64,000 bases of DNA from Oncomelania hupensis (taxonomy: Eukaryota; Mollusca; Gastropoda; Littorinimorpha; Pomatiopsidae), in the NCBI GenBank assembly GCA_036898135.1, contig CM072511.1:21175819-21239818 (forward strand), in the 5' to 3' direction. A program made the translations under genes and the position numbers. This document shows positions 44,842 to 57,851 of this stretch, piece by piece (within the stretch, counting starts at the first letter, position 1; the number at the start of each line of letters is the position of its first letter). The notes under the pieces were generated by a model. The model searched no databases and was not told the origin of the DNA. It saw nothing but the letters and a program-made list of their open reading frames with translations.

Positions 44842-45499
44842 ACACTCTTCCCGTGCTTAACTACGTTCTGCCTTCTGTCCCAAGCAGCCCGGACGCCTTA
44901 AATATTACTCATAATCACCTCGTGCACAAACTAGATTCCCCCCCTCCCCTCCCTTTTATCACCCCCTCACCCTTCCATCAAAACGAGGTAGCAGGAACTT
45001 TTTTCTTTTTTTTGTTTGTTTTTTATTCGGAGTTTCGCTGCTTAATGACATGGCTGTCGTTCCGTTCCGTCTTTGATATCCCTGCCCGCTCCGCGGTAGG
45101 CCGCTTCACCGCTTCCGGTTTCCAGCGAAGTTTTGTCAAGTAGGGTTAGAAGCGGGAGTCTTTTCAAGTGATAGGCAGACTGAGTTAATGGCAGCCTATC
45201 TATACCTTTCTTTTTTTTTCTTTTTTTAAACGCTCCTTTTGCTTACTTTTTGAACCAGTAGGATATATATATATTGGCCGTTTTCTTTCAGCATAAACAA
45301 ATGTGCTAGGCTACAAGTTTCTTTGAAGAAAAAAATAGCGCCCTTTCTAGTCTTAGAAAGGGCAGCGGCAGCAACAGCAACAGCACTAACGACAATAATA
45401 ATGATTGTGTTTTGCACCGTAATTGTACATGTATACACCACACATTACCTTTCTCATTGAAGAAAACCCCAATACTGGTTGTTCTATACGCGCCTAATC
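44842..45499. other. No gene recognised
   Basis: Pyrimidine-rich; nothing recognisable. Confidence 0.55.
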
Positions 45500-45835
45500 C
45501 TAAGTCACAAAATCAGGTTAAAAGAGCAGTGATCTGTAGTGATACATGCACACAAGTTACGCATACTCTCTTACATACACAAGGAACACACGTTTATCAC
45601 TCAAACATGCGATGTGCAGACAGAGAAAACCGAAAAGACACCGAATTTTATACAGAAATTTTAGACCGACCGCGCGCATCCAATATCATTATTGAAGGAA
45701 AGGGAGGAAACCTAAGTACCCGGAAGAAAACCATCGGTGATCCGAAAAGCCTCTGACTTAAGTCAGGTAAATTCGTCCTCTGCGGGATTTGAACCCGCGA
45801 ACTTCGGCCAAGGAAAGCAGCGTCTAACCAAGAGT
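45500..45835 (-). mobile_element. SINE-B, copy 3 (minus)
   Basis: The tRNA head at the right end contains the revcomp of GGGTTCAAATCCCGCAG. The body has TACCCGGAAGAAAAC and CACTCAAACATGCG, matching 5060-5364. Confidence 0.75.
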
Positions 45836-46576
45836 CAGCAGGTCAAGAGTACACGTAACGCACAGTTACCAATCTTTAGTTCGTCGCCATCTTATAATTG
45901 CTCGCCCGCAAACTAACGATTCCTACTATACCTGACTTTATTAATTCATTATTTCCAGCAATTTATTTTTTTGGCATTTGCGCGTGCATGATGATCTTTC
46001 TCCTCTCCCTTCCGCCCCCTAGTGAGTGAGAAAAATCTGAATCAGAATTGTGTTAACATTGATAGGCCATAGACTCATTCAACAGGAATCAACAGACGAA
46101 TAAAACAACAAAAAGCAAAGACTTTACTGTACATTAAAACCATCGTTAACAGAAACGAACTTATATACGCAACACAAGCATAACAGACAACATATACACG
46201 CAATGCATGTATGATTATATCAGACAACAAATAAACCTGAAAAAGTAACCAAAACGCACAGAACAAAGGACTAACTTTGAACCAGTAGGTCGTTTCTGAC
46301 AACAAACGCTTTGTTAATGGAAAAAATAAATAACCACAAACTCAGGTTCGCAATAAGTGTTTCAGAAGTTGAAGGGAGTAACAGTGCCATTTTAAACAAT
46401 GTTGGCTGACTATTAAAAAAATCTAGGTATACAAGAATATAAAGGTCAATGTATATCAGAAATAAAGCAAAAAAGGTTATGTTTAGATTCGTGTGCGTTA
46501 TGACAAGAAGGACAAAAAGTCTTATGGTTAACATTAGATGCATTATCATACTGCAGAAAATTAGAACGTTAACCTG
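45836..46576. other. No gene recognised
   Basis: AT-rich; 46075-46550 has retroposon-like AATAAAACAACA segments but no confident family assignment. Confidence 0.5.
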
Positions 46577-46586
46577 AGAGAGAGAG

Positions 46587-46631
<45 letters not shown>
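46577..46631. repeat. (GA)n microsatellite, left part
   Basis: About 52 bp of GA. It faces a second GA tract (47217-47300) across the family A insertion, so both are probably one split array. Confidence 0.9.
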
Positions 46632-46634
<3 letters not shown>

Positions 46635-46644
46635 AGTTATTCAT

Positions 46645-47212
46645 TGCTTACAGGGTCCAGCGGACTGCAAAGAGCCGAATCAGGACCACAAAATCAGTAC
46701 CGCAACTCGGTTGAAGGAGGACTCATCCCTGATCCGTATAAACGATCCGCTGAAACAACCCTAGTGGTAACACTGAAGGCGCTCCACCAGCCGGTCACTT
46801 TACAATAAAGACATCCCACGCAGGGGACCCTGAGGCTATACTCTAATTTATCGAACCCCCGTTTACAAAAACAAAATAGAATATAAACATCATTATAAAA
46901 TATCAACAAAACACATACATCAAAATGCCTACATTGCTAAATAATAATAACATAGGAAGCCCTGTTGACCATTTGGCAGAAAGCGTCCAATATTCCCCAG
47001 CTGACCCAACAAACCTCATACAAAAATGAGGAATTTTGGAAGAGTTTTCCAGAAAAAAGATAGGTGACTGGTCTAGTGAAGAAGATAGTACAGTAGATTG
47101 ATAAAACAGTAGGAATGAGAAAGGAGAAAGAGAGCAACAGTAGGAATTTAAAGCACTAAATTTCCAGAAAGTGGGGATACTATTTATACAGAAACCCCAG
47201 GCACCCCTACGG
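46645..47212 (-). mobile_element. Family A retroposon, copy 4 (minus)
   Basis: Reverse-strand copy with the CTTTGCAGTCCGCTGGACCC and TGTAAGCAA 3' variant and 5' end GTAGGGGTGCCTGGGG. It sits inside a (GA)n array. Confidence 0.88.
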
Positions 47213-47216
47213 GAAG

Positions 47217-47225
47217 AGGGAGAGA

Positions 47226-47300
<75 letters not shown>
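47217..47300. repeat. (GA)n microsatellite, right part
   Basis: About 80 bp of GA. Confidence 0.97.
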
Positions 47301-47301
<1 letters not shown>

Positions 47302-48362
47302 ATAAATTATGCGATGACCCGAGGTCTACCTCTCTATCGGTCAGTCTCCCCGTGTCCATCAGCTGGCTCGTAAATCGCGAGGAGTGAGCGACTGGTCTGA
47401 AACACGCATCATTTTATGACCCTCGTCAAGGCCTCGGTCCTTTGAAGGCTTCGGACAACCCCAATCTTTAACACCGCGGCAAACTGAGTAGATATGGACA
47501 TAATAGTAGCCTAGATGCTGCAGGAAAGTGTTCACCCCCGTAGAATGTAATAGGTTCGTTTATGTCTGAAGGTCACACTGAGAAGGGTATGCCAATTTCT
47601 GAGAGCGTAGTCCCATAACTTTTCGGTCGCTTTTATGGTATGATATCCTTTTAGGAGGGCCAGCTTTATGAGAGCTGTGATAATGCAACCTGTGAATTCC
47701 GTGGAATAAATTTCAGTATTGTTACATGCATAGCCTGTTAAAAACTATTGCCTACATTTCCTAATGAAACGGTGACAGAACACTGTTTAATGAGGTAGGC
47801 CTATATGCAAACATAAGAATAATTTTTTTCATGGTTCATCACGTCTGTTTATGAAGGTCTACGCTCTACATAACTATTACCGATTTTTTAAAAAGTGTAG
47901 TTGACTTTATCAGGTACACGTTTGTAAAACGTAGTAGAATGTAATCAGACCAGGTCTTAATGCAAAAGCCCCCATGTCATTTAGTGAAAATGTTTAAACT
48001 ACATCTTAAATTTGTAAAACATCGTTTTCATTTTAGACCCCTGTTCGTATCATTTAACTGCATTTAACTTATTTATTATATGTCCTAAAATGATCAAAAT
48101 TGTACTTTTACCGTTTCGACGACTCATGTACCTATTTGTATTTTACTGTTTTATTATCTATGCTATATCTGTTTGCATGTTTAAACTGTAATGTCTAAAA
48201 GTATTGTTTTATTATCTATACTATATTTATCTGAATGTGTATACTGTAATGTCTTCTTAAGCATATGTATTTTTTTCTTGTTAAACTTGCGCATGCGTGT
48301 GTGTATGAGTGCGTGTGGGTGCTTAGAGCAAACTGTCAGTTGGAATTTGCGCTTTCTAAAAT

Positions 48363-48364
<2 letters not shown>
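47301..48364. other. No gene recognised
   Basis: Has a two-copy direct repeat of ~58 bp (GTTTTATTATCTATRCTATA ... ACTGTAATGTCT) starting near 48148 and 48206. No gene is supported. Confidence 0.55.

Positions 48365-48446
<82 letters not shown>
48365..48446. repeat. (TTA)n microsatellite
   Basis: About 27 units. Confidence 0.97.
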
Positions 48447-48447
<1 letters not shown>

Positions 48448-48588
48448 AGCTTCTTCGTAGAGAGTCAAATAATAATCTTTCTCCTTGGTGGTGCTTCATT
48501 CGGAGTCACACAATCAACTGCCTTCTTGATGATGCTTCATGGGGGAAGTTATATATACACTTGTATAGTTTTTATTTGGTTTAGCTTC

Positions 48589-49297
48589 TACCCCTTGGGG
48601 TCATGAGCAACCTTGCCACTGTAGATTGTTCAAACCTATAAAGGGAAAAGTGAAAGCCACAGTTGAAAACCTGTCTTTCCTTTATAGGCAAGACAGATTC
48701 ACTGCGGCAACAGTACCCCCGTTGGAGTGCCGGGGGTTTTCAGTATAAATAGTATCCCCACTTTATGGAAATTTAGTGCTTTAAATTCCCACTGTCGCTG
48801 TCTTCCTCATTTACTCTTTCCCATTCCTGCTCTGTCCTTCACTCTGCTATACTATCTTCTTCTTCGCTAGATCAATGACCTACCTTTTTTCTTGAAAACT
48901 CTTCCTGGACAAGACTCCTTGTTTGTGTATGAGGTCTGTTGGATCAGCTTGGGAGTGTTGGACGCTTTCTGCCGGGTGGTCACTAGGGCTTCCTATGATT
49001 GTACTATTTAGCACTATAGGCATTTTATATGTATGTGTTTTGTTGATGATTTATAATGATGTTTGTGTTCTATTTTGTTTTTGTAACCGGGGGTTCGCGT
49101 AGTTGAGGTCAACCCTCAGCCGTCCCCCGCGTGGGATGTCTTTATTGTAAAGTGACTGGCCGATGGAGGGCATTCAATTTTCCCACTGGGGTTGTTTCAG
49201 CAGATCTTTTATGCGGATCGGGGGTTGTCCGGTCCTGATTTGGCTCGGAAGAGTCCGCTGGACCTAAAGCAACAATCAATCAATCAATCAATCAATC
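48589..49297 (+). mobile_element. Family A retroposon, longest copy (plus)
   Basis: 709 bp between perfect 13-bp duplications TTGGTTTAGCTTC (48576-48588, 49298-49310). It has 126 bp more at the 5' end than other copies, including a stem CCTATAAAGG...CCTTTATAGG-like (48636-48690). TATA-like ATAAATAG at 48747, 3' end GTCCGCTGGACCTAAAGC and (AATC)n tail. No recognisable protein. Confidence 0.9.
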
Positions 49298-49310
49298 TTG
49301 GTTTAGCTTC

Positions 49311-49884
49311 ATCGGTAGGTTTTCCGGACGTTAGCTGTTATCATCGAAGCACAGCAATTCGGCCTTTGATTGTGGTCCACGTCCTTCCCATTATTTTAAA
49401 CGGCTGTTCGCAGACCGTGAACATTTTCCTTCAAACCTTCCCTGTTAATGGACGCACATCGTGTATGAACTATAAAGAAAAATAAAGAGAATAATACAAA
49501 TGATAGTGGTGGAGGAAGTATCCCCATGTACCCTTAAGAGTGGTGATTATGATGATGGTAGTGGTGCTGATGTTTGTTCTGCTGCTATACTGGTAACAGC
49601 TTCGTGTTTGTATGTTTGTTTGTGTTTTTGTGTGTGTGTGTGTATGTTTTTTAAAAAAAAATATACATTTCTAGACCCTCAATGAGTACGACGCAATCTC
49701 TGGTTTAAAGTACTGTGTCCACTCCCCACCCCCTCCCCACTCTTCGTATCTGCAAAACACGCATGCCCATAATAGCATGTGTGATATTGCAACAATAATT
49801 GTTTCTTTACAATTTACCAAAAATATACCTTTGTGCTGTTCACTGAGCACGGTCGTCAGAGCTTTCAAGAAGGAAAACACAAAG
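49311..49884. other. No gene recognised
   Basis: Short (TG)n at 49628-49643; nothing else recognised. Confidence 0.55.
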
Positions 49885-49937
49885 AGGAAGAAGAAGAAGA
49901 AGAAGAAGAAGAAGAAGAATAAGAAGAAGAAGAAGAA

Positions 49938-49968
<31 letters not shown>

Positions 49969-50032
49969 AAGAAGAAGAAGAAGAAGAAGAAGAAGAAGAA
50001 GAAGAAGAAGAGGAGGAGGAGGAGGAGGAGGA
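49885..50032. repeat. (GAA)n(GAG)n microsatellite
   Basis: About 40 GAA units with TAA interruptions, then seven GAG units. Lys or Phe runs are artefacts. Confidence 0.97.
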
Positions 50033-50684
50033 ATAAAACATCTGTGTACAACTATAGAAGTAAGATTTAGATGTGTTCTATTTTGCGTTCTTTAGGATTT
50101 CCTCTTGTTGTCTCAGTTGTCCAGCGATTTTGTTGGGTTGGGCCTATAAATTGTAAAATTGCATTAACGCTTTTTAAAGTTTCGGTACACACAATTTTTT
50201 AATTTATAATATTTTGTAATTTAGTCACAAATACATATGATACACATGATAAACAAATGTTTTTTTTTTCAAAGAGAAGCGGCGTGGCACATGCAGTAAG
50301 CAGCTCACGGAAAGATAACTCGCTCACACCTTCGCTGTCAAATGCAGACCATTCGTCATAATGCTGATGAGATGTTCACCATTCTTTAGCAATTACTTCC
50401 CTTTGGACTTTGTCTCTTATACTGCCTTTCACCGACAAACTCCAATCCTTTCGCTTGGGTTTCGGTATTGAAAACTTGTGTAGCTTCATTTGAAGCGAGT
50501 CTGTCCGAATAACAACATCTGGACAAGCTATTAGCATTTAGTTTATGGAGGAATTTCGGAATGTTTAGTGTACTTGTAATCCCAGCTGTGTCTTTCTTAA
50601 AGTTCACTTCTAATGGGGCGTTCAGAACTTAGGAGGCCCTATTCCGATTTGCCAATAAAGATTTTACAGTCTGTCTTAATCCTC
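50033..50684. other. No gene recognised
   Basis: AT-rich; nothing recognisable. Confidence 0.6.
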
Positions 50685-50727
50685 CTCCTTCTCCTCCTCC
50701 TCCTCCTCCTCCTCCTCCTCCTCCTCC

Positions 50728-50783
<56 letters not shown>
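50685..50783. repeat. (CTC)n(ATC)n microsatellite
   Basis: CTC to ~50728, then ATC to 50783. Confidence 0.97.
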
Positions 50784-53700
50784 GACCGCAGCGTTGGCCT
50801 ATAACATACTTTGTCTAGAATTGCAAGCCCACCAAACAGAATGCAGAAGCAAATCACATTTTAAATAACAAACACTGTAGCGACGTCATGGTAATCTATA
50901 GAATTCTGCAAAACAGCCAATAGCAATATAGTTGTCAAATCGAGCGCTTAATGAGATACAGCTTCTGAACAACTGACGTAGAAATCAAACTAATGTAACG
51001 TAGAGGTCGTTTTCCCTCCCTACTCTCGTGGGAGGCGTGCGAGAGAGCGATTAAGACTGGCAGACCGTTTGACACAATCGATCTATCCTCATTTGGATAC
51101 ATCTCCACCTCGACCAACCAAATGAGTACGCCGTTCCAGACGGGGTAGTTCGCGCTTGTTCCCTGGGCAGTGATGATTAGGGTTCCTTTTATCTTCAACG
51201 AGCCTCGTTTTCCTCCCCTTTTTTCGCAGTTGAGCTTGGTGATGGATCAACTTTGGCAATTAGCAAGTTCGAGAATTTTTTTTTAAGTCCTCCCCACCTC
51301 TGCCGTGTTGGGAAACTGTTTTTACGAATTCTTTCTTTTTGTATTTTGAGAAGAAAAATGATAAATATCTTCAGTTTGGTTTTCCAAAATCGCCAATCGT
51401 TTCCAGCTCTTCCTTCAGCAGTTTGTGATTGGCTGTTCACAGCATTGGCCTGTAGAGGTGTATAAAGGATACATATAACATAGCTTTCATGAAATAATGT
51501 TGTGTGTTTGTGTTTTATCTTCCTGTTTCTTCCCTCCTACCGCAACCTCTTTCAGTTTCTACTGCTTTCTTTTATTTCTTCTCAGTCTAGTTAAGTAGCT
51601 TTTTTGTTGTCTTTTATTTATCTAGTACCAGTTATGGGGCCTTTAAAAAAAATTCTAATTCTAAGTTTTTAACTGCGTCGTCTGTAGTCTTGATTTTTGC
51701 TCTTCTAATATAATTTTTGTAAAGGAACGAGAAGTACAACGAAACGCAGAAAACCGTGTTTTATATTGCTGTTGATAATTGTTACTCTCTTTTATATACT
51801 GTAATCTCCAGAGTTTCTATTTTAACTTCAGCTGGGAGATTTGTATTACAGAGACAATAGAAGTACACAAGTTTTCTTATTCTGTTACATTATCTGAGTT
51901 ATACTATACTCGTTTAACATTATTTTAGATGTATTATATAATTGTGTAGAGTCGTACCTTACTTTAACATCGTTTTGGAAGACAATTAAAGCAAAATAAA
52001 AGAAAGAGGTCGCTAATTAACATTTACTAAACTGCTGCGGTCGACATTAAGATCTCGATCTTCAGTGAATGTTTGTCTTATCTGATTTACTGCTACGAAA
52101 GGGCGCTACATCCAAGGAAGGTAAGATTCCCTGCTGTCTGGCCATCGCAGTTACCTGCCCCTGTATCACTGTTTTACGAGCGGCGCTTGTGGACAGATAT
52201 AGGAGTATCACGGTTAATCCTGTTTTATATATATCTATATAATACTGCTCCGGACAGTTTAGATTAGCTCAAGATATTCCGTTTTCCATGCAAACTCCGG
52301 TGCAAAGTCGTTAGCTACAGTTGGGGATATCCAAGACCTCTAAAGCCCTTCCTAGGGGAAAATAAAACTCTTTGGAATATACCTCCGTGACTGTAGGATT
52401 TGTAGGGATTAATCTCCCCGGGTTCTCTTCTCCTACTGCTAGATTGATGCTTGGAAATGCTGAAAACGAGAAATAAGAAAATTGTAATAAATATATAAGT
52501 CAATACATAAATAAATATATAAAGAAGAAAATAATTAATTAATTCAAAATCAAAATAATCTGAAAATTTATACAGGAGATTCAAGTATGGGTTTGATTTG
52601 GGAATTTGTTGTTTATGCGTGCACCCATGCATGGCATAATTGCATTATCCATCCACTGAAAATCTCCGTCGGTTAATTCTGGTTTTAAGGCATTTCGTTT
52701 ATTCATTTTATTGCAGATGAGCGAATAGAGGTATGGGATTAATCTCTGATACTCTGCAGTTGATGGGGTGGTGTTGTAAGGTCGCACGTGCGGAGTCTGA
52801 TTAGCATATTCTTCGCCTTAAATCAGCCACACCTCCTTGCTGACTTGACTGAGAGCGACACCCTTAAAGAACCTAACGCCGGGTGTACAGGGCTATCTTA
52901 CCTGTCCAGTTCTCCTCCGTTCTCCTTAGCTCAGGACAGTTTATATAGGTGTAAACCATTGTCAACGCACGGGAGGATATTCGTGCGGCCCTTTCCCCCA
53001 AATACGTAATGATTTCAAGGGAATGCCGCACCACCTGCCGCGGTTGCTTCCGTAGATCTTAGTATAGTAATAGGTGGTGTGCGTAGTTGGACAGAGAATA
53101 GCAGCACCAAAGACCAGAACACGCTCGCACTTGCGCTCTATAGTCTAAAAACGCTGATGATGATGACACGGTTCGCTATTCACTCAATGATTATGAATAA
53201 TAATGGATGATGAGATAATTAAATAATCGAATTTACTGCAGCCTTGTTGATTCTTGTATTGTTCCAGTATTTGTTGACGACCCTGTAGACCAAGCGAGTG
53301 AAAAAGTTGGCGATATTATTAAATCTGTTATTTATCTTGAATTATCGTATTGAAGCGGGAATGAACGTAGATGTCTATAACCCGCCTTGGCCTCCTGGCG
53401 ACTTTACTTCATTGCTTCGGTCTCTGCTGTTGATCTCACTTAAAGGTCTGTTTCTCTCTGCCCCTGTGCTACTTCTGCATCTATGTTGTTGCTGTCTCTG
53501 TGTTCTGGAGACGTCTGTGCTACTGCTGCTTCTCGTGCCGTGGCGGCGTCTGTGCTATTGCAGCTCCATATTGTCGCGCCTGAAACGATCAGGTCGTACG
53601 TGACCTACAGTCTCAGATATAAAATCCATAACAACCCGTAAGTATAGTTTATGGTTCCTATTTCGTCGAGGATACATGGCATTAACATATTATACAACGT

Positions 53701-54238
53701 TAATAATATATATTGAATGATAGATGTGATGGCTGATGATCATTTCTTCATCCTTCCACTTGCTTACCTTACACGCATTGACATAAAAATTAAACACTTC
53801 TGCCAAGTGCTCCTCAAACCAGACCCTCTGAAAGAGATCAAATCTAAACATAGATCAAATCAATTTTGTGGGATGCTGTCTGAAAGATCTAGGAATCGGC
53901 CTAGATGCGCTGTGGCTAAATATTTGATAAACAGTGAAGGAAGCATGAACTTTATTTAACATGAGAACAAAACTAACTAACCTGGAATAGTATTGTTATT
54001 ATGGTTTTCTTTGCCTATATTGCTAGCTATCTGGCATCTGTTTGCCCAGGCTAGCCTAGCTGAACACGTACCCACGATGGCGCTTGAAGATGGAACCCAA
54101 AGGTTCGTGAAGAATGGCCTCCAACTTCGGTAACGGCCGATCGACGACCTTCGGTCACTGGCTCCCACCCCGAATCAGTGAAGAGCGCAGATGGACGCTC
54201 TCCTTCAGCTGATTCGTGATGTCCGTCAAAGAATATCT
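50784..54238. other. No gene recognised (3.4 kb)
   Basis: The emptiest stretch of the window. Frames up to 105 codons (for example 52315-52632 minus, 53298-53603 plus, 53717-53959 plus) were read; none shows a recognisable domain. Single-copy host intron or intergenic DNA is the simplest reading. Confidence 0.5.
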
Positions 54239-54264
54239 ACTACGCAAAGAACGGTCATAAGGCC
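54239..54264 (-). repeat. Arm of a distant 23-bp inverted repeat
   Basis: CTACGCAAAGAACGGTCATA plus AGG here is the exact complement of 55899-55922. Flanking sequence is also loosely alike, so both lie in copies of a diverged ~120-bp repeat. Confidence 0.65.
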
Positions 54265-55140
54265 TAGGATAGCGAAACGATGAGCGCGAGCGCCGCCAAG
54301 CGGCTGAAATGATAATTACGTCCCTTTGTTGCTGGCTTATCTTGTGCACTGTCACATGTGTTTAGTAAACAAACGCTTGCGGTTGTATGAATGAGCGCAA
54401 TAATATGGTTATGTGTATTTGTGCTTGTGTATATGTACATAGTTATATAGAGGATATTGCAGGATAGAGGACAATGAGGATTTGACAACTACATTTTTGC
54501 CAGTGTGATATTAAGAGCACTTTACTCAAAATGATATGTTTCTAAATACTGCTCTGATAATATGAATGAGCTCAATAACATGATTATGAGCATGTGTGTA
54601 TATACATTGTTTCAGTGCAATACCAAAAACACTTTGATTAAAATGTCGTAGGTCTGACTGCTGTTGTTGTTCTTGGTTTTTATTTTTAACTTTATTTATT
54701 TTTAGTTATTTATTTATTTTATTATTATTATACTAATTGTTATTATTACTTTATTTTTAATTTTATTTTAGTACATCCTTTTGTAATGTTGTCTTTTCTG
54801 ATTTTTTTTCTAATGTGTGAATCATAAGTGTGTGTGTGTAAAGTTCTGAATAGTTTTGAAATCATGTTTGTAGCAATGTCTATCTGTTCCTTGCAAAATG
54901 TTAATGTTGGCATGAGTTCAAAGCCTATCATAATCCTAACCGAAATGCAATAAGAGCTTGAAAATCATCACTACCTTATTTCATTTTGCATCAACTATGG
55001 TAGTTAAAATACGTTTGCATGTATTATTGGTTGTTTGTTTTTTAAGCCTACTGGTGTGAAACAAACGGAATAATAAATAATTGTATTGTAACAGTACTAA
55101 ATTTGATCATTGTTCATTGTCAGTGTGTGTAAAAACACTT

Positions 55141-55144
<4 letters not shown>
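54265..55144. other. No gene recognised
   Basis: TTTA-rich 54680-54775; nothing recognisable. Confidence 0.6.

Positions 55145-55218
<74 letters not shown>
55145..55218. repeat. (CT)n microsatellite
   Basis: About 73 bp of pure CT. Confidence 0.97.
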
Positions 55219-55221
<3 letters not shown>

Positions 55222-56411
55222 GTATATGTGTAAGTGTATTCTTTTGTGTGTGTGTCTATCATCTGATTTGTGTGTGTGTTTAACATAGTTCTTGTTATTT
55301 GCAACACACATACATACAAAAAGTATGAACTGGAAACTAGCTAGTAAAGTTACTGCCATGAATCATATCAAGTGCATAAATTGTGCATAATATTTCTCTC
55401 TTCTATGTTACTAGGAATACAGTGTAAACACATACCACACACACACACAAAACAACTATCTTTTTACAGTTCCAATGTAAAATGTACAAGCAAATTATTA
55501 TCTCATGTCAATGTGTTTCCCCACACCAACTCCCTCAAACAATTATCATATTTTATAGGTGTTAAAAAAAATTAAAGAAAAATCTGTTAATTTAGAAATT
55601 TACACAGATGAACGGGGCTCGATCGTTTCAGCTTTCACGTTTTAAAATTCGGACGGATTTTTATTTTATTTTAAGTATTATAATGACTTGTGATATGTTG
55701 ATGCTTCTAAAGACATATTACAGTATGCTTATATGCAAAACTCCATGAATATCGGCCAGGAAGCGATGGTATGGCGTCCGGCAAAGGAGGCTTGTTTACA
55801 GATCGCTAAGCGGACGGTTATCTCCCTTGAGTTATTTATCATCTTACTCGTTGGAGGGCGCTGCGCGCTGACCGTCTTGTAACTTTATAGAAGGGAATCT
55901 CCTTATGACCGTTCTTTGCGTAGCCTACCTTCTTTGTGTCCGTGCATCTCCTGGTACGTTTCTGTACCCTCCTGGCTAGCTTAATATCGGCTTGCCTTAA
56001 AGTCGTTAACTGTATAGGATGACTGACGGAGTGATGTCCTCCCTTTAAAAAAATCTCCCTTATCAGTGAAGATTTTCCGTTTTGCTTCCCAGGTATTAGG
56101 GTCATGGAAACCAATCATCAATTTGCTATAGGACGCAATGGGTATGTGACATATTAGATCGACGAAGATGTAAAAATCGCAGACTATAAAATTCAATCGA
56201 GATTGAAGATTGTAAGGTTCCCTAACATTGTTTTTATGAACATCAAGAAACAAAAACGAAGATACAAATGCTGCTCATGCTAAGAGACGCTTAGTTTCGC
56301 GACAACCATTAAACTGGCAACAGCGGGGCAGTGCAGTAGCATCACAGTATTATCTTTACTGCCGGCTAGAGTGCACAATGCTGGGTTTTTAACTGCCCGC
56401 CAAAGCACATT
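55219..56411. other. No gene; holds second arm of inverted repeat
   Basis: 55899-55922 is the partner of 54239-54264. Minus-strand frames of ~90 codons (55839-56253) have no recognisable domain. Confidence 0.5.
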
Positions 56412-56760
56412 TCAATTCCAATACGAATACGAATACTTTATTATCTCAACAGAGGAAATCCACTGTGGTGCAAACAATAGGACATACAATTATTTAGCAT
56501 TTTACGCATAAGGATAAATACATATAAAATTATAAAGACTTGATTGGAAAACAAACCATTCTACATTGCTATCCAATTCTATCCTATCATATCCCGTAAC
56601 TCGAAGGTCGCTGGGGCACTACATTGCACCATTAATTTATAGCACATGACAATCAAATCCAGAAAGTAAAGCAGTAAAAACATAGTCCACTTATAATCAC
56701 GAAACTGTAAAAGAAGTAAATACATTCATTACACACTTAACAATAATTTGTGTTCACCCA
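56412..56760 (-). mobile_element. Retroposon 3' region, TTTATTATCT family
   Basis: ATACGAATACGAATACTTTA then TTATCTCAACAGAGGAAATCC and ACTGTGGTGCAAAC, as at 33477, with a (CGAAT)n-like tail. Interrupted by the 49-bp LINE insertion. Confidence 0.6.
56570..56618 (-). mobile_element. Ultra-short 49-bp LINE insertion
   Basis: Only the tail (TATCC units) and the last ~30 bp of ORF2 (revcomp GAGTTACGGGATATGATAGG) are present. A perfect 9-bp duplication CTACATTGC flanks it at 56561-56569 and 56619-56627. Confidence 0.85.
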
Positions 56761-57236
56761 CTCACACACTCATTCACACACACACACCCACACACCCACC
56801 CACACACACACAAACACGCACACACATATTGCTCACATTGCTGCATGAACCGAAAGTGTATTATACTGTACATATAAGATCCAACTGTTTAAAATGGCAG
56901 TGTTCTTAGAACGTACAGTCCTGAAGTTTGGGACGCGATAACGTTTTCTCAGAGTGAGATGATGATAATGTTTTCACCTATCTTGCGCCTCGTCTACCTT
57001 CTCACCTGTCTCAGCTGTCCAGTTCAGTGGTCTGCTCAGCTCAAGAAAGTGTATAGAAATTTTAAGTGCGCTGACTATCTGCGTCCTCTTCAATGTGTCC
57101 ACAAAAAAAAAAGAAAGGAGACTATTGACCAAGTTCCCATACGTAGAGAGACTACAATCAGCACATTGATCACGAGGGAACGGTTGGCTTGAAAGCATAG
57201 CCTATTTTACTGTATTTTATTGTCGGAATAACTCGG
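56761..57236. other. Short (CA)n, otherwise no gene recognised
   Basis: Interrupted CA at 56761-56826. Frames at 56959-57198 overlap on both strands without a motif. Confidence 0.6.
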
Positions 57237-57535
57237 TTGTGTGTGTGGGTGGGTGTGGGTGTGTGTGTGAGTGTGTGTGTGTGTGTGTGTGTGCGTGTGC
57301 TTGCGTATCTGTGTGTGTACTTTATTTATGTGTGTGTATGTGAGTGTCTGTGTAATTAAGAAAATTAAACATTGTTATATTGAACATGAAGTAGGTTAAT
57401 TTAAATATATTTAGAAAAATCTTATTCGAAAAGCGCACCAGATGCAAGCATGTATGTCTTTATGGTACATGTGTAGACAATCTTCCTGAAATTGTCACCT
57501 TGAAATATTTTTTCATATTGACCTTACTTGTGTGC

Positions 57536-57570
<35 letters not shown>
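57237..57570. repeat. Interrupted (GT)n microsatellites
   Basis: GT at 57237-57355 with breaks, and 57532-57570. Confidence 0.92.
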
Positions 57571-57571
<1 letters not shown>

Positions 57572-57851
57572 AGGGGTATTTGTTTCTTATCCGTCTGTCT
57601 GTCTGTCTGTAAATGTGTGTCTCTATGTACACCAGCGAAACACGTTTTGCACGATGGTCGGTTTAGATTTCGGATAAAACCCCGAATCTTGTTATTTTAA
57701 CATGCACTACAACAGCAACAACAGGACATTCCTATTGAGAACATGCACAAGAAGATTGATGAAAGTGTTTTGATAGTGCGTCTGTATCATGCTTGCTATT
57801 ATATATAGTTCTAGACGGCTTCCACGGTTCATGTGTTATGGTTTAGGAAAT

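Noticed and set aside
50784..54238. Small frames in the repeat-poor 3.4 kb as host exons
   Set aside because: Individually short, no domain recognised, and no convincing splice pattern visible.
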